Positions 48,336 through 60,447 of a stretch of 64,000 nucleotides of DNA are shown one piece after another. Where the stretch lies: positions 2,079,475-2,143,474 of the forward strand of contig NZ_JAFEJK010000001.1 in NCBI RefSeq assembly GCF_016888515.1, written 5' to 3'. The notes under the pieces are model-generated. The model did no database searches, had not been told where the DNA came from, and worked only from the letters and a program-made list of their open reading frames with translations. This DNA comes from Shimia biformata. Its GTDB lineage: Bacteria > Pseudomonadota > Alphaproteobacteria > Rhodobacterales > Rhodobacteraceae. The translations under genes were made by a program, and so were the position numbers. Position 1 is the first letter of the stretch, and each line of letters opens with the position of its first letter.

Positions 48336-48959
48336 TTACGTCACGTCGTCGCGGTCGATCAATCCCAATCCGCGCAGATAGACGCCGATTCCGCTTTCCA
48401 AGAGGTCCTCGGGTGAGAACGGGCTTTGGGTGCCGGGGCTGTTGCGGGCGTAAAGTTCGACGACGCCGTGGCTCATCGCCCAGATATGGGCCGAGAACAT
48501 CGAGGCAGGCGGGCGTTTTTCCGGCGGGATATGCTGGGACAGGTCGGCGGCGGCCTGTTCCATCACGCCGCGGGCCCGCGCCGCAACCGCGGCCAGTTCC
48601 GGCGTGCGGTTGACCGAGATGCCGCTTTCGAACATCGCGATGTAATGGCCGGGATAGCGGCGGGCAAAGGCGAGGTAGGCACGGCCCGTGGCCTCGAAAC
48701 TGGCCAACGCCGACGGCTGGCCCTTGTCATAGGCGTATTGCATCAGGTCGGCGAAGATTTCATAGCCCTGCCGCGCGGCCTCGGCGATCAGGTCCTCGCG
48801 GCCTTCGAAATGGCGATAGACCGCGGCCGGGGTGACACCCGCCAGCTTTGCCGCTTCGGACAGGGTGAACCCGGTCGGGCCTTTCTGTTCGATCAGCTTC
48901 AGCGCCGCCTCGACCAGCGCCTGGCGCAGGTTGCCGTGATGATAGCCGCGTTTAGGCAT
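48336..48959 (-). CDS. TetR family transcriptional regulator
   Basis: A 207-residue repressor. The N-terminal helix-turn-helix (about 10-55) reads [18 protein letters not shown] then [21 protein letters not shown]; the rest is the helical ligand domain, including a TetR-C-type [10 protein letters not shown]-like stretch. I start at the ATG at 48959 ([10 protein letters not shown]). It overlaps the ppk2 stop by eight bases and precedes the acyltransferase, so all three minus-strand genes are probably one unit. The ligand is unknown. Confidence 0.9.
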   Translation of the reverse strand: MPKRGYHHGNLRQALVEAALKLIEQKGPTGFTLSEAAKLAGVTPAAVYRHFEGREDLIAEAARQGYEIFADLMQYAYDKGQPSALASFEATGRAYLAFARRYPGHYIAMFESGISVNRTPELAAVAARARGVMEQAAADLSQHIPPEKRPPASMFSAHIWAMSHGVVELYARNSPGTQSPFSPEDLLESGIGVYLRGLGLIDRDDVT

Positions 48960-49845
48960 TTTTGCCGTCGGGGTTGAGATCGGGCCAGATATCGGGGCCG
49001 CCGCAGATCGCGGTATCGACCTTGCCGATGGCGGTTTCATCCTTGCGGTCATAGGGGATGGCGGCAAGGACGGTGCGCATCGCCGCCAGCCGCGCGCGGC
49101 GCTTGTCATCCGAGCGGATCACGGTCCACGGCGCGTGGTCTGTGTGGCTGCGTTCAAAGGTCTCGCGGATGGCATCGGTATAGCCGTCCCAGCGTTTCAG
49201 CCCCTCGACGTCGATCCAGCTGAGTTTCCACTGTTTCAGCGGGTCGCTTTCGCGTTTGAGGAAGCGGCGCAACTGTTCGGCGCGGCCCACGTTCAGCCAG
49301 AACTTGAACAGGTAAATCCCCTCGTCGACCAGCATGCGTTCGAAATCGGGCACCTGCCGGAAGAAATGTTCGCGCTGATCGTCGCTGCAAAAGCCAAAGA
49401 CCTTTTCGACCACGCCGCGATTGTACCAGCTGCGGTCAAAGAACGCCGCCTGACCACCCGAGGGCAGGTGATCGACATAGCGCTGGAAATACCACTGCGT
49501 CTGTTCCGCTTCGGTCGGCTTTTCCAGCGCCACGACCCGCGCACCGCGAGGATTAAGATTCTCCCGGAACCGTTTGATTGTACCGCCTTTTCCTGCCGCG
49601 TCGCGCCCTTCGAACACAATCGCGATCCGCGCACCGCTGTCGCGCACCCAGCGTTGCATCTTGACCAGTTCGATCTGCAGCTTCTGGTAATCCGCCTCAT
49701 AGGATTTGCGGTTCAGCCGTTCCGAATAGGGAAAGGACGTATCCAGAATATCGCCCTTGTCGGTGTGGCGGATGGCGTTGCGGACGGATTCCGGGGCCTC
49801 GTTTTCGAAATAGGCGCTGATGGCACCGTCGAATGGCAGCTGCAT
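48952..49845 (-). CDS. ppk2: Polyphosphate kinase 2
   Basis: Transfers phosphate between polyphosphate and nucleotides. The 297 residues have Walker [11 protein letters not shown] at 79-88, a lid region [18 protein letters not shown] (97-114), and the Walker-B-like [10 protein letters not shown] (135-144), which define PPK2. The class (I, II or III, i.e. NDP- or NMP-preferring) cannot be settled by eye. It is coupled to the TetR regulator through an eight-base overlap, an uncommon pairing that suggests regulated polyphosphate use. Confidence 0.93.
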   Translation of the reverse strand: MQLPFDGAISAYFENEAPESVRNAIRHTDKGDILDTSFPYSERLNRKSYEADYQKLQIELVKMQRWVRDSGARIAIVFEGRDAAGKGGTIKRFRENLNPRGARVVALEKPTEAEQTQWYFQRYVDHLPSGGQAAFFDRSWYNRGVVEKVFGFCSDDQREHFFRQVPDFERMLVDEGIYLFKFWLNVGRAEQLRRFLKRESDPLKQWKLSWIDVEGLKRWDGYTDAIRETFERSHTDHAPWTVIRSDDKRRARLAAMRTVLAAIPYDRKDETAIGKVDTAICGGPDIWPDLNPDGKNA

Positions 49846-49888
49846 GAAACCTCTCCCTTTTTCTTTTCAATATGTAGGGTTAAGCGGA

Positions 49889-50872
49889 TCAGCGCAATCC
49901 GGCACGTGCCGCGACCCGGTCGATGGCGGCGATCACGCCGTCGGGGTCGACATGGTGCGGCATGTGACCGACGCCGGGCATCGATGTGTAAACCGCGCCC
50001 GGTATCTGCGTCGCCAGCCGGTCGGCGTGGTTCCAGTGCGGCACCGTGGCATCATCGTCGCCATGCACGATCTCGGTCGGCACCGAAATCTGACCGTAGC
50101 GCGGATAAAGCGCGGTGATTTCGCCGAGCAGGTTCTTGCGCTGCAGGGCATTGGCGCGCAGCGAGTCACGGCGCAGCGTCAGCCCCGCGCCGACAAAGGC
50201 GCCATAGCCCTCGGGGGCCGATTGCGGGGCGAAGATCGCCGAAATCGCCTGTTCGACATAGTCGTCGCTGACAAAGGCGGTCAGGACCGGGATCACCAGT
50301 GGACCGATTACCGGATGCGAGGTGGCCCAGTAATAGCGCGACAGCCCGGTTTCCCAGATGTTCGACGCCGCCGCCAGCGGCACAAGGCCGGACAAGCGGT
50401 CGGGGAAGTTGACCGCCCAGGCCAGCGCCACCGCGCCGCCATAGGAATGGCCCAGAACAATCGGCTGTGCCGCGCCCAGTTCCGCCACTGCCCGCGAAAG
50501 AATGTCCGCCTGCTGGGTGATCGTCGCGCCGGTCCTGTTGATCCGCTCGGTATAGCCCAGCCCGGGGCGGTCCACGACAAAGACGCGATAGCGCGTCGCC
50601 AGCCGGTCCATCAGCGCAAAGGTGAAATCGCGGGTATTGCCGCTTGAGCCGTGGATCAGCACAAGGTCCGGCCCGTCGCCGCGCACCACCACATGCACGC
50701 GATGGCCATCCACGGTGACGAACTGGCCCTCGGGCGGATGGCTGGCGACTGCGCGGGCCTCGTGCAAACGGGCCTTCCACAGCACGAACAGGGCAAAGCC
50801 CAGAAGGGCAATTGCAAGTATGATCAGCGCCTTAAGTGCCAATCTTTGCCAGGTCGTAATGGGTGGATTCAT
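49889..50872 (-). CDS. Membrane-anchored alpha/beta hydrolase
   Basis: A 327-residue protein with one N-terminal membrane segment (about 12-32) and a hydrolase domain outside it. HGSSGN (74-79), the nucleophile elbow GHSYGG with Ser143, the HGDDDATVP acid region and GVGHMPHH give the triad. The likely location is the periplasmic face. I use the ATG at 50872; this overlaps the 3' end of metA by 41 bases in the same direction, so the two are translationally linked. The substrate is unknown. Confidence 0.85.
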   Translation of the reverse strand: MNPPITTWQRLALKALIILAIALLGFALFVLWKARLHEARAVASHPPEGQFVTVDGHRVHVVVRGDGPDLVLIHGSSGNTRDFTFALMDRLATRYRVFVVDRPGLGYTERINRTGATITQQADILSRAVAELGAAQPIVLGHSYGGAVALAWAVNFPDRLSGLVPLAAASNIWETGLSRYYWATSHPVIGPLVIPVLTAFVSDDYVEQAISAIFAPQSAPEGYGAFVGAGLTLRRDSLRANALQRKNLLGEITALYPRYGQISVPTEIVHGDDDATVPHWNHADRLATQIPGAVYTSMPGVGHMPHHVDPDGVIAAIDRVAARAGLR

Positions 50873-51755
50873 AGACCTCGGTGATCCAGTTGCCGTAAAG
50901 CAGATGCGCATGGCTGCGCCAGCGGTTCTGCGGCGGCTGGGTGGGGTCGTCATCGGGGTAATAGTTCATCGGCACGTTGATCGGCGTGCCCTCGGCCACG
51001 TCGCGGTCATATTCCTGTTTCAGCGTGTCGCTGTCATATTCGAAATGGTTGAAGATATAGAGCGCCCGGTGGCCGGGGTCTTCCACCAGACACGGCCCGA
51101 CCTCGTCACTGGCCAGCAGCGTCCTGAGACCCGGCACCGCGTCTATCTCGGCCTGTTTCATCTCGGTCCAGCGGCTGACCGGGATCACGCAATCGTCTGA
51201 GAACCCGCGCAGGTAATGCGACGAGGGATCAAGGTTCTGATGCCGGAAACAGCCAAAGGCCTTGGCATCGAGGATATGCTTCTTGACGCCGTGGAAATAG
51301 TTGATCATCGCCATGCCGCCCCAGCAGACGCCAAAGGTGGAATGGACATGGGTCTGGGTCCAGTCGAACACCTCGCGCAGCTCATCCCAATAGGTGACCT
51401 GATCGAAGGGCAGGTGTTCGATCGGGGCGCCGGTGATGATCAGGCCGTCAAACTTCTCGCCCGTCGCTTTCACTTCGGAAAACGGGCGATAGAACTCTTC
51501 CATGTGTTCGGCGGCGGTGTTCTTGGTCTGATGCTCGGACATGCGGATCAGGCTGAGTTCGATCTGAAGCGCCGTCGCGCCGATCAGCCGGGCAAACTGG
51601 TTCTCGGTCTGGATCTTCTTCGGCATCAGGTTCAACAGCCCGATGCGCAGGGGGCGGATGTCCTGACGGGCGGCCTGATCCTCGGACATGACCATGATGC
51701 CCTCGCGCGTCAGCACGTCGAAGGCAGGCAGGTCAGACGGGATCTTGATGGGCAT
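50832..51755 (-). CDS. metA: Homoserine O-acyltransferase MetA (likely acetyl-CoA type)
   Basis: Activates homoserine at the start of methionine synthesis. The 307 residues carry the nucleophile Cys144 in FGVCWGG, and His237 with Glu239 in FNHFEYD. The residue set after TGAP is IEHL, with Glu113 in the place that is Gly in succinyl-using enzymes and Glu in acetyl-using ones, so acetyl-CoA is the more likely donor. GGAG precedes the ATG. The 46-bp gap upstream has no room for a SAM-II riboswitch. Confidence 0.94.
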   Translation of the reverse strand: MPIKIPSDLPAFDVLTREGIMVMSEDQAARQDIRPLRIGLLNLMPKKIQTENQFARLIGATALQIELSLIRMSEHQTKNTAAEHMEEFYRPFSEVKATGEKFDGLIITGAPIEHLPFDQVTYWDELREVFDWTQTHVHSTFGVCWGGMAMINYFHGVKKHILDAKAFGCFRHQNLDPSSHYLRGFSDDCVIPVSRWTEMKQAEIDAVPGLRTLLASDEVGPCLVEDPGHRALYIFNHFEYDSDTLKQEYDRDVAEGTPINVPMNYYPDDDPTQPPQNRWRSHAHLLYGNWITEVYESTHYDLAKIGT

Positions 51756-51801
51756 CGTCAGGTCTCCGGGGTTTTGGTGAAGGTCTTATCTAGGCCAGCG
51801 G

Positions 51802-52659
51802 TCAGGAACGCTCAAGGGCCGTGGCGATCAGGGTTTCAAAGTCTTCGGCGGTTTTTACGCCCGCAACCTCTTCGGCGCAGACGGTCACACCCCATTTTGC
51901 CATCGCCTCGTAACGCGGCTGGCGGTGCGCCAGCGCCTGGGCATAGGTCCAGCGCACAAAGGCGTTCGGGTCGACCTCGGCCTCGGACTGGCCGGTCATC
52001 GACAGGTATTCCGACCAGCGCGCATGCAGAAATTCGGGCTGGTAATACATCGGCTTGGGGGCGCGGTCGAAACGGCGGATCAATTCTTCGGTATGCGCGT
52101 CCGAGCCTTTGATCCAGACCAGCAGCGTGTTCGCGGCAAGGGCGGACATGATCGGGTCATCGGGGTTCTCGGGGTCCACGACCTCGCAGATCGAACCGCC
52201 CGAGTCACAGACGAAATGGTCATAGCCATAAAGGTCATGCGCGCGGTCGATGAAATGCACCGTGTCCAGCAGCGCGGCTTCCTCGGCGATGCGGTGCTGG
52301 TCCTGCCGGCGCATGTATTCGTCAAAGGGCAGGCCGCCCTTTTCGGAGTTGCCGGGCTTGCCCAGATAGGTCGAGAGCGGCGCGAGATTGTTGAAGGTGA
52401 TGTTCGATCCGATATAGATCGAATCCGTCATCAGAAGTTCCCGCAGGAACGGTACTTTCATCGCCTCGGCCTTGGCGTTGTCGGCGATATGTTCGCCCAT
52501 GTAGCGGGTGCCGATGCGGTAGTCGATCGAGTAATGGAACCAGTCGCCACTGTCGCGCAACGTGTTCGAGACATGGGTTTTCCCAAGCCCCGACATGCCA
52601 AACAGCAGCACTTTCTTCTGCGGCGCGTCGCGCCACTCTGACGGCGATTTGTAAATCAT
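51802..52659 (-). CDS. P-loop ATPase-like protein, function unknown
   Basis: A 285-residue protein with a Walker A GMSGLGKT at 21-28 and VLLFGMSG before it. Later features are DTVHFIDRAHDLYGYDHFVCD (a possible Walker-B region), a GGSICEV stretch and NTLLVWIKGSD. The start is the ATG at 52659 (MIYKSPSEWR), with AAGGG eight bases before it; a longer frame would approach the EamA gene. I recognise it only as a conserved alphaproteobacterial P-loop protein with no assigned role. It lies 46 bases before metA on the same strand, so it may be co-transcribed. Confidence 0.7.
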   Translation of the reverse strand: MIYKSPSEWRDAPQKKVLLFGMSGLGKTHVSNTLRDSGDWFHYSIDYRIGTRYMGEHIADNAKAEAMKVPFLRELLMTDSIYIGSNITFNNLAPLSTYLGKPGNSEKGGLPFDEYMRRQDQHRIAEEAALLDTVHFIDRAHDLYGYDHFVCDSGGSICEVVDPENPDDPIMSALAANTLLVWIKGSDAHTEELIRRFDRAPKPMYYQPEFLHARWSEYLSMTGQSEAEVDPNAFVRWTYAQALAHRQPRYEAMAKWGVTVCAEEVAGVKTAEDFETLIATALERS

Positions 52660-52711
52660 TCCAAGTCCCTTGATCGCTTGGCCCAACTGGTATCCTTGCG
52701 CGCCGAAAGGG

Positions 52712-53656
52712 TCAAATTCTTCCGTCGGATTCCGGGGCCTTCGTGGCAAAAGCGGGGATTTTGCGTATCAGGCGGCCGTCCAGCACCAGAAGCCCCAGCG
52801 CGATCAGGCCAAACCCGGCAAAGGCGCGGGGGGGCAGCGACTCGTGCAGGACCAGCGCGCCCAAGGTGATGGCGATGGGCGGGATGATCAGCGTGCCGAT
52901 CAATAGGTTGCCCGACCCGGCGGCAGCCAGCACGCGGTAATACAAGAGATACGCGCCCGCAGTGGCGATCACGGCATAGTAGAACAGGGCGACAAGGGTC
53001 AGGGGCGACAGGGCAAATGTGAACGGCCCGTCCACGACCCACGCCACCGGCACCGCGACCAGCGCCGACATGGTCAGCATACCCGCCGCCGAAACCAGTG
53101 GTGTCAGGCCGGACATGAACTTTCGCGCCCAAACCCCTGCAAAGGCGTATGAAATCGTGGCTGCTACCGCCGCCAGTTGCGCGGTTGAGCGTGGATCGAA
53201 CTGTCTGAGCGCGTCCAGCCCGATGGCGGTGGCAACACCAAGAAAGCCGATCAGCACGCCCGCCATCTTGCGCAGCGTCAGGCGTTCATCGGCCAGAAAC
53301 AGCGCCGCCACCAGAACGCCGAACACGGCCGTCCCCGCATTCAGGATCGCGGTCAGCCCGCTTTCGATATGGAGTTGCGCCCAGTTCAGAAAGAAGAACG
53401 GGATCAGGTTGTTCAGCACGCCCATCCCGGCGAAGGCAGCCCAGACGGCAATCCCGCGCGGCACGGGCTCGGCCCGCCACCAGACCACGGCCCACAACAG
53501 CAAGGCGGCCCAGAACACCCGATGGGCGATCGAGGTCCAGACACCAACCTCATCAAGCGCCAGCCGCACAGCCAGAAACACCGCGCCCCAGATCAGCGAC
53601 AAGAGGAACAGTTCTCCCCAGGCGCGGGGGGACATGGATTTCTGGATGATGCTCAT
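52712..53656 (-). CDS. EamA family (DMT) transporter
   Basis: A 314-residue inner-membrane protein with ten hydrophobic segments in two EamA repeats: FLLSLIWGAVFLAVRLAL opens the first and the stretch around ATISYAFAGVWARKF opens the second. These are drug/metabolite exporters, often of amino acids or their relatives. I start at the ATG at 53656 (MSIIQKSMSP). It follows typA on the minus strand with a hairpin between. Confidence 0.87.
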   Translation of the reverse strand: MSIIQKSMSPRAWGELFLLSLIWGAVFLAVRLALDEVGVWTSIAHRVFWAALLLWAVVWWRAEPVPRGIAVWAAFAGMGVLNNLIPFFFLNWAQLHIESGLTAILNAGTAVFGVLVAALFLADERLTLRKMAGVLIGFLGVATAIGLDALRQFDPRSTAQLAAVAATISYAFAGVWARKFMSGLTPLVSAAGMLTMSALVAVPVAWVVDGPFTFALSPLTLVALFYYAVIATAGAYLLYYRVLAAAGSGNLLIGTLIIPPIAITLGALVLHESLPPRAFAGFGLIALGLLVLDGRLIRKIPAFATKAPESDGRI

Positions 53657-53670
53657 GGCGCAAAAGATAA

Positions 53671-53689
53671 CGGGCGCCAATGGCGCCCG
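53671..53689 (-). terminator. Hairpin between typA and the EamA gene
   Basis: CGGGCGCC-AAT-GGCGCCCG is a perfect 8-bp stem. On the minus strand it is followed by TTATCTTTT, a broken T-run, so it probably ends most typA transcripts 35 bases after the typA stop. Confidence 0.6.
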
Positions 53690-53723
53690 CGACCCGTTTC
53701 CTGCTGTTTCCGACGAACGCGTT

Positions 53724-55544
<1,821 letters not shown>

Positions 55545-55656
55545 GGGGCGTCTCTTTTCCTGTTCGCGCCCGCCCTATATCGGCTGCGCACAAAAGGCCA
55601 GAGGGAATGGCGCAGGTTTTCTCCGAAAGCGGCGGGCCGTGTTCCACGGGGGCGCG

Positions 55657-56301
55657 TCAGGTGGCGATATAGCGGTCGCGGCGGTGGTTGAGGCCGATCA
55701 CCACATTGGTGACCAGGGCGCCCAGAAGCGACGCGGCAACCATAATCGGGTCCAAGACGAAGAAGGCGGCGCAGAAAAGACACAAGTCAAAGATCAACTG
55801 GGTCCAGCCCGCCCGGAACCCGGTGCGGTCCTGCAGGTAAAGACCCAGAACGCCGATCCCGCCCAAAGACGCGCCGTGGCGAAACAGGATAATCAGCCCC
55901 ATGCCCGACAGGATCCCCGCCAGCGCCGCGCCAACCCATGGGTTCACCATCTGGAAGGTGACGAACCGGGGCAGCACCTCCATCATCAGGGACAGGATGG
56001 CGACGGCGACAAAGCTTTTCACCGTGAAACGTGGCCCCATGCGGCGCCAGGCCAGAAGATAGAAGGGCAGGTTGACGGTGAAGAACACCGCCCCGAAGGA
56101 CCATCCCGACACATAACTCAGCAACACGCCCAACCCAGCCGTCTGCCCGGTGATCAGCCCGACATGGGTCAGGATCAGGACCGAAAACGCGCAAAGCGTG
56201 GTGCCAGAGACAAAGGCCAGCGCATCCTCGAACAGGCTGTGCGAGATCGCGGCGCGATGCGGTTCGTTGCGGGTGGCGGTGGTGTCCGGGTCTTGGGTCA
56301 T
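55657..56301 (-). CDS. YitT family membrane protein
   Basis: A 214-residue protein with five hydrophobic segments. [29 protein letters not shown]-like organisation (about 22-50), the [20 protein letters not shown] stretch and [20 protein letters not shown] mark the YitT family, whose function is unknown. The start is the ATG at 56301 ([10 protein letters not shown]). It is divergent from the class II amidotransferase gene. Confidence 0.82.
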   Translation of the reverse strand: MTQDPDTTATRNEPHRAAISHSLFEDALAFVSGTTLCAFSVLILTHVGLITGQTAGLGVLLSYVSGWSFGAVFFTVNLPFYLLAWRRMGPRFTVKSFVAVAILSLMMEVLPRFVTFQMVNPWVGAALAGILSGMGLIILFRHGASLGGIGVLGLYLQDRTGFRAGWTQLIFDLCLFCAAFFVLDPIMVAASLLGALVTNVVIGLNHRRDRYIAT

Positions 56302-56439
56302 GACCCGCGTCTGACCGCATATCGGCGTCGGACAAAAGGCGACCGATGGCCGCAAGGGGGGTGCAATTATCGCTTGCGGACCGGGACAAACAGGCGTTCA
56401 AGTCGGCCTGAACTGTTTTTGACACGGGGGACTGGACGC

Positions 56440-57222
56440 ATGTGCCGCTGGGCCGCTTATCTGGGCAAGCCGATCTTTCTGGAAGAGGTCATCACCAAAC
56501 CCGCCCATTCGCTGATCATCCAGAGCCATGACGCGACCAAGGCCAAGACCGCGATAAATGCCGACGGGTTTGGTATCGCCTGGTATGGCGAGCGGGACGA
56601 GCCCGGTCTTTACCGCGACATCTATCCCGCCTGGTCCGATCCCAACCTTCGCGCGCTGGCGCATCAGGTGCGCTCGGGCCTGTTTCTTGCGCATGTGCGC
56701 GCCTCGACCGGCACCGCGACCAGCCGCAACAACTGTCACCCGTTCACCCATGGCAAATGGAGCTTCATGCACAACGGGCAGGTCGGTGGGTTCGAGCAGT
56801 TCCGCAAACGCGCGGACATGGCCGTGCCGGACGCGCTTTACGCCAGCCGCAAGGGGGCGACAGACAGCGAGGTTCTGTTCCTGTTGATGCTTGGCGCGAT
56901 GGAGGAGACGGGGCAGGGCGATCCGGCGGCGGCGCTGGCGGCCTCTGTGCGCCAGATGCGCGGGTTGTCGCAACAGTTTGGCACGACGCCCCACATGCGC
57001 CTGTCTTCGGCGTTCTCGGACGGAGAAAGCCTGTGGGCCGCACGCGACAGTTCCGACGACATCGCGCCGTCGGTGTTCTACCGCTGGAGCGAAAGCCGCG
57101 AAGGCTGGGCCGTGGTGTCGGAACCCTTGGAAACCACCGAAGGCGGCTGGACCGAACTGCCTCCCGGGCACATCGCGCAGTTCAGCCCCGACGGGGTCGA
57201 GGTGAACCGGCTTGACACCTAG
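56440..57222 (+). CDS. Class II glutamine amidotransferase (YafJ/EgtC-like)
   Basis: A 260-residue Ntn-hydrolase. The ATG is followed directly by Cys2 ([11 protein letters not shown]), the N-terminal nucleophile after Met removal, and [35 protein letters not shown] provide the glutaminase site. It has no synthetase domain, which places it with the stand-alone YafJ/EgtC group. EgtC acts in ergothioneine synthesis, but no egtB or egtD is nearby, so the substrate is open. It converges on icd with a 9-bp gap. Confidence 0.87.
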   Translation: MCRWAAYLGKPIFLEEVITKPAHSLIIQSHDATKAKTAINADGFGIAWYGERDEPGLYRDIYPAWSDPNLRALAHQVRSGLFLAHVRASTGTATSRNNCHPFTHGKWSFMHNGQVGGFEQFRKRADMAVPDALYASRKGATDSEVLFLLMLGAMEETGQGDPAAALAASVRQMRGLSQQFGTTPHMRLSSAFSDGESLWAARDSSDDIAPSVFYRWSESREGWAVVSEPLETTEGGWTELPPGHIAQFSPDGVEVNRLDT

Positions 57223-57231
57223 GTTCTGAAC

Positions 57232-58446
57232 CTACCCCTGAAGCGCCTTGTTCAGGTTCTCGTCGATCTTTTCAAGGAAGCCCTGCGTCGTCAGCCAGCC
57301 CTGATCGGGGCCGACCAGCAGGGCCAGATCCTTGGTCATGGACCCGCTTTCGACGGTTTCGACGATGACGCGCTCAAGCGTTTCGGCAAAGGCGCGCAGG
57401 GCGATGTTCTCGTCCAGCTTGGCGCGGTGCTTCAGCCCGCCGGTCCAGGCGTAAATGGACGCGATCGAGTTGGTCGAGGTTGATTCACCCTTCTGGTGCT
57501 GGCGATAGTGGCGGGTGACGGTGCCATGGGCGGCCTCGGCCTCGACGATCTTGCCATCGGGCGTCATCAGCTGGCTGGTCATCAACCCAAGCGAGCCAAA
57601 CCCCTGCGCCACCGTGTCGGACTGCACGTCGCCGTCATAGTTCTTGCAGGCCCAGACGAACTTGCCGTTCCATTTCATCGCGCAGGCGACCATGTCGTCG
57701 ATCAGCCGGTGTTCGTACCAGATGCCCTTTTCCTTGAACTTCTCTTCGAACTCTTCTTCAAACACCTTCTGGAACAGGTCCTTGAAGCGCCCGTCGTATG
57801 CTTTCAGGATGGTGTTCTTGGTCGAGAGATAGACCGGCCAGCCAAGGTTCAGACCATAGTTCAGCGAGGCGCGCGCGAAGTCGATGATCGAGGCGTCGAG
57901 GTTATACATCGCCTGATAGACTCCGGCAGAGGGCGCGTCATAGACTTCTTTTTCAATGACCGTGCCGTCCTCGCCTTCGAATTTCATCGTCAGCTTGCCG
58001 GGGCCGGGGAAGGTGAAATCGGTCGCCTTGTACTGGTCGCCAAAGGCATGGCGTCCGACCACGATGGGCGAGGTCCAGCCCGGCACAAGGCGCGGCACGT
58101 TCTTGCAGATGATCGGCTGGCGGAACACAACACCGCCAAGGATATTGCGGATGGTCCCGTTCGGGCTTTTCCACATCTGTTTCAGGCCGAACTCTTCGAC
58201 CCGCGCTTCGTCCGGGGTGATCGTGGCGCATTTCACCGCGACGCCGACCTCTTTGGTCTTTTCGGCGGCATCAATGGTGATCTGGTCATCGGTGCGGTCG
58301 CGTTCCTCGATCCCGAGGTCATAATAGAGAAGGTCGATATCGAGATAAGGCAGGATCAGTTTCTGCTTGATGAAATCCCACATGATGCGGGTCATTTCGT
58401 CCCCGTCCATTTCGACGATGGGGTTGTCTACCTTGATCTTGGTCAT
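57232..58446 (-). CDS. icd: NADP-dependent isocitrate dehydrogenase
   Basis: TCA-cycle enzyme giving 2-oxoglutarate and NADPH. The 404 residues are the eukaryote-like dimeric type usual in alphaproteobacteria: [20 protein letters not shown] at the start, then [12 protein letters not shown] (substrate phosphate loop), [10 protein letters not shown] and [11 protein letters not shown] start at the ATG at 58446 with GGAGATAGCC before it; the frame runs 60 codons further up without a site. A palindromic operator-like site lies 74 bases upstream. Confidence 0.96.
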   Translation of the reverse strand: MTKIKVDNPIVEMDGDEMTRIMWDFIKQKLILPYLDIDLLYYDLGIEERDRTDDQITIDAAEKTKEVGVAVKCATITPDEARVEEFGLKQMWKSPNGTIRNILGGVVFRQPIICKNVPRLVPGWTSPIVVGRHAFGDQYKATDFTFPGPGKLTMKFEGEDGTVIEKEVYDAPSAGVYQAMYNLDASIIDFARASLNYGLNLGWPVYLSTKNTILKAYDGRFKDLFQKVFEEEFEEKFKEKGIWYEHRLIDDMVACAMKWNGKFVWACKNYDGDVQSDTVAQGFGSLGLMTSQLMTPDGKIVEAEAAHGTVTRHYRQHQKGESTSTNSIASIYAWTGGLKHRAKLDENIALRAFAETLERVIVETVESGSMTKDLALLVGPDQGWLTTQGFLEKIDENLNKALQG

Positions 58447-58519
58447 GGCTATCTCCGGGCTCTGAGTCGCGGTCTCTTGCGGGGTAACTAGCGGATTTCC
58501 GACGGCGGGGAAAGTGTTT

Positions 58520-58535
58520 GTATGCGATTGTATAC
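58520..58535. promoter_or_regulatory. Operator-like pseudo-palindrome between icd and the GDPD gene
   Basis: GTATGCGATTGTATAC is a 16-bp dyad with 12 of 16 positions symmetric and the rest transitions. GTAT...ATAC arms around an AT/GC centre recall GntR-family operators. It lies 74 bases from icd and 83 from the GDPD start, between divergent genes, so it could act on either. Confidence 0.4.
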
Positions 58536-58617
58536 CGAAAATCCCCCCGTCAGGACTATCGACCCGAACCGATTGCGGGGCTAGGGTCCGCACAAAGGTA
58601 TTTGAAGGAATTTGCGC

Positions 58618-60447
58618 GTGATCCATTTATCTGTGGCCGAGGCGTTCCGATTTGCATGGCGGTTGCGGTGGCCGTTCCTGTTGTCCCATCTGTTGTTCAA
58701 CATCCTGCTGACCGCGTTTTTCGCGCCGCTTCTGGCGCTCAGCATCCGGTTGGCGGTGCGCCTGTCCGGGGCGCCGGCGCTGTCGGATTTCGACATTGCG
58801 CTGTTCCTCCTGTCTCCGGTGGGCTTTGTCGCGCTTTTGTTGCTGTGTGGCTTTGCCCTGACCCTGACGGTGATGAATGTCAGTTTCATGATGGCCATCG
58901 CGCTGCGGTTTCACGTCACCGGCGAAAAGGGCGCGACCGAGGGGATCGAGGCGGTCCTGCCACGGGCGCGCCAAGTCCTGTCCTTCGCCGTGCGCCTGAC
59001 GCTGCGCATTCTGGCGCTGGCCGGGCCTTTCGTGCTGGTGGCGGGGGTGCTCTATCTGTTGTTCCTGACCGAGTATGACATCAACTATTACCTTCAGAAC
59101 CGCCCGCCGGAATTCTGGGGCGTTGTCATCGGGGCAGGGGCGGTGCTGGCGCTTGGCGCGGCGCTGTTGCTGTGGCGGCTTCTGGGCTGGGCACTGGCGC
59201 TGCAGATGGTGCTGTTTGCCGGCACGCCTCCCGCAGCCAGTTTCCGCGCCAGCACCGAGGCGATGCGCGGCAAGCGGCTGTCGCTGCTGATCAAGTTGGC
59301 GGGGTGGGGCATCGCCGCGACCCTTCTGATCGCGGCGGTGGCGGTCCTGCTGGGGGTGGTGTCCGACCAGCTTGTCAAGCAATCCGACCTTGATCTGGAC
59401 CGGCTGGTGCTGCGGCTTCTGGTGATGTCGGTCCTGTGGGGGATCGTGAACCTTGTGGTGACCTCTCTGGCCACCGGCGCGCTGGCGGTTTTGCTGATGG
59501 ACAAGGCAGGCTGGCCCGATGCGCGTGGCGCGGGCAGCCACGGCAGGATCTGGCAATTCGGGTTTGTCGTCGCGGCGGGGGTGGCGATCTCGGCCCTGCT
59601 GGTGGCGGTGTCGGCACGTGATGTGACGCAGGTCCAGACCGCCGACAAGGTCGAGATCATCGCCCATCGCGGCGCGGCAGGCGCGCGGCCGGAAAACACC
59701 ATGGCGTCCTTTGAAAAGGCGATCGAGGACGGGGCGGACTGGGTCGAACTGGACGTTCAGGAAAGCGCCGACGGAGAGGTTGTCGTCGTGCATGACAGCG
59801 ATTTCATGAAGATCGCCGGAAACCCGATCAAGGTCTGGGATGCCACGATGGGCGATATTGCCGGGATCGACATCGGGTCGTGGTTCGATCCCGCCTATGG
59901 CGACCAGCGCACGCCGCTTCTGGCCGATGTCCTTCTGGCGGCGAAAGACCGGGCCGGGGTGCTGATCGAGCTGAAATATTATGGCCACAATGACCAGCTG
60001 GAGAGGCGTGTGGCGGATGTGGTGGCGTCAACGGGCATGGAGGATCAGGTCATGTCGATGTCCCTGAAACTGCCGCTGGCGGAAAAGATGAAATCGCTGC
60101 GCCCGGAGTGGAACGTCGGGCTGTTGTCCTCGGCCAGCGCCGGGCGGATCTGGGCGCTGGACGTGGATTTCCTGGCGGTCAACAAGGCAAGCCTGACATC
60201 GCGGCTGGTGCGCGAGATGCGGCAGGCGAAGAAGAAACTCTATGTCTGGACGGTGAACGAACCGCTGGAGATGAGCCGCATGGTCTCGATGGGGGTGGAC
60301 GGGCTGATTACCGATGAACCGGCGCTGGCACGCGAGGTCGTGTCGCAACGGCAGGACCTGACCAGCGTCGAACGGCTGGTGCTGGCGCTGGCGAACCGGC
60401 TGGGGATCGGCTTTGACGAGGGCGACTATCGTGACGATCAGCCTTAG
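58618..60447 (+). CDS. Glycerophosphodiester phosphodiesterase with membrane domain
   Basis: A 609-residue protein: an N-terminal membrane domain with about eight hydrophobic segments (about 1-335) of the GDPD-associated membrane type, then a GDPD barrel (about 345-590). The active site has IIAHRG (His-Arg), [23 protein letters not shown] with the Glu-Asp pair, and VVVHDSDF with the second His. It cleaves glycerophosphodiesters to glycerol-3-phosphate and an alcohol. I choose the GTG at 58618 because AAGGA lies eight bases before it. It overlaps the following PLA2-like gene by 17 bases. Confidence 0.9.
   Translation: MIHLSVAEAFRFAWRLRWPFLLSHLLFNILLTAFFAPLLALSIRLAVRLSGAPALSDFDIALFLLSPVGFVALLLLCGFALTLTVMNVSFMMAIALRFHVTGEKGATEGIEAVLPRARQVLSFAVRLTLRILALAGPFVLVAGVLYLLFLTEYDINYYLQNRPPEFWGVVIGAGAVLALGAALLLWRLLGWALALQMVLFAGTPPAASFRASTEAMRGKRLSLLIKLAGWGIAATLLIAAVAVLLGVVSDQLVKQSDLDLDRLVLRLLVMSVLWGIVNLVVTSLATGALAVLLMDKAGWPDARGAGSHGRIWQFGFVVAAGVAISALLVAVSARDVTQVQTADKVEIIAHRGAAGARPENTMASFEKAIEDGADWVELDVQESADGEVVVVHDSDFMKIAGNPIKVWDATMGDIAGIDIGSWFDPAYGDQRTPLLADVLLAAKDRAGVLIELKYYGHNDQLERRVADVVASTGMEDQVMSMSLKLPLAEKMKSLRPEWNVGLLSSASAGRIWALDVDFLAVNKASLTSRLVREMRQAKKKLYVWTVNEPLEMSRMVSMGVDGLITDEPALAREVVSQRQDLTSVERLVLALANRLGIGFDEGDYRDDQP

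Noticed and set aside
51756-51801. SAM-II riboswitch before metA
   Set aside because: Only 46 bases separate metA from the upstream gene and none resemble the SAM-II pseudoknot.
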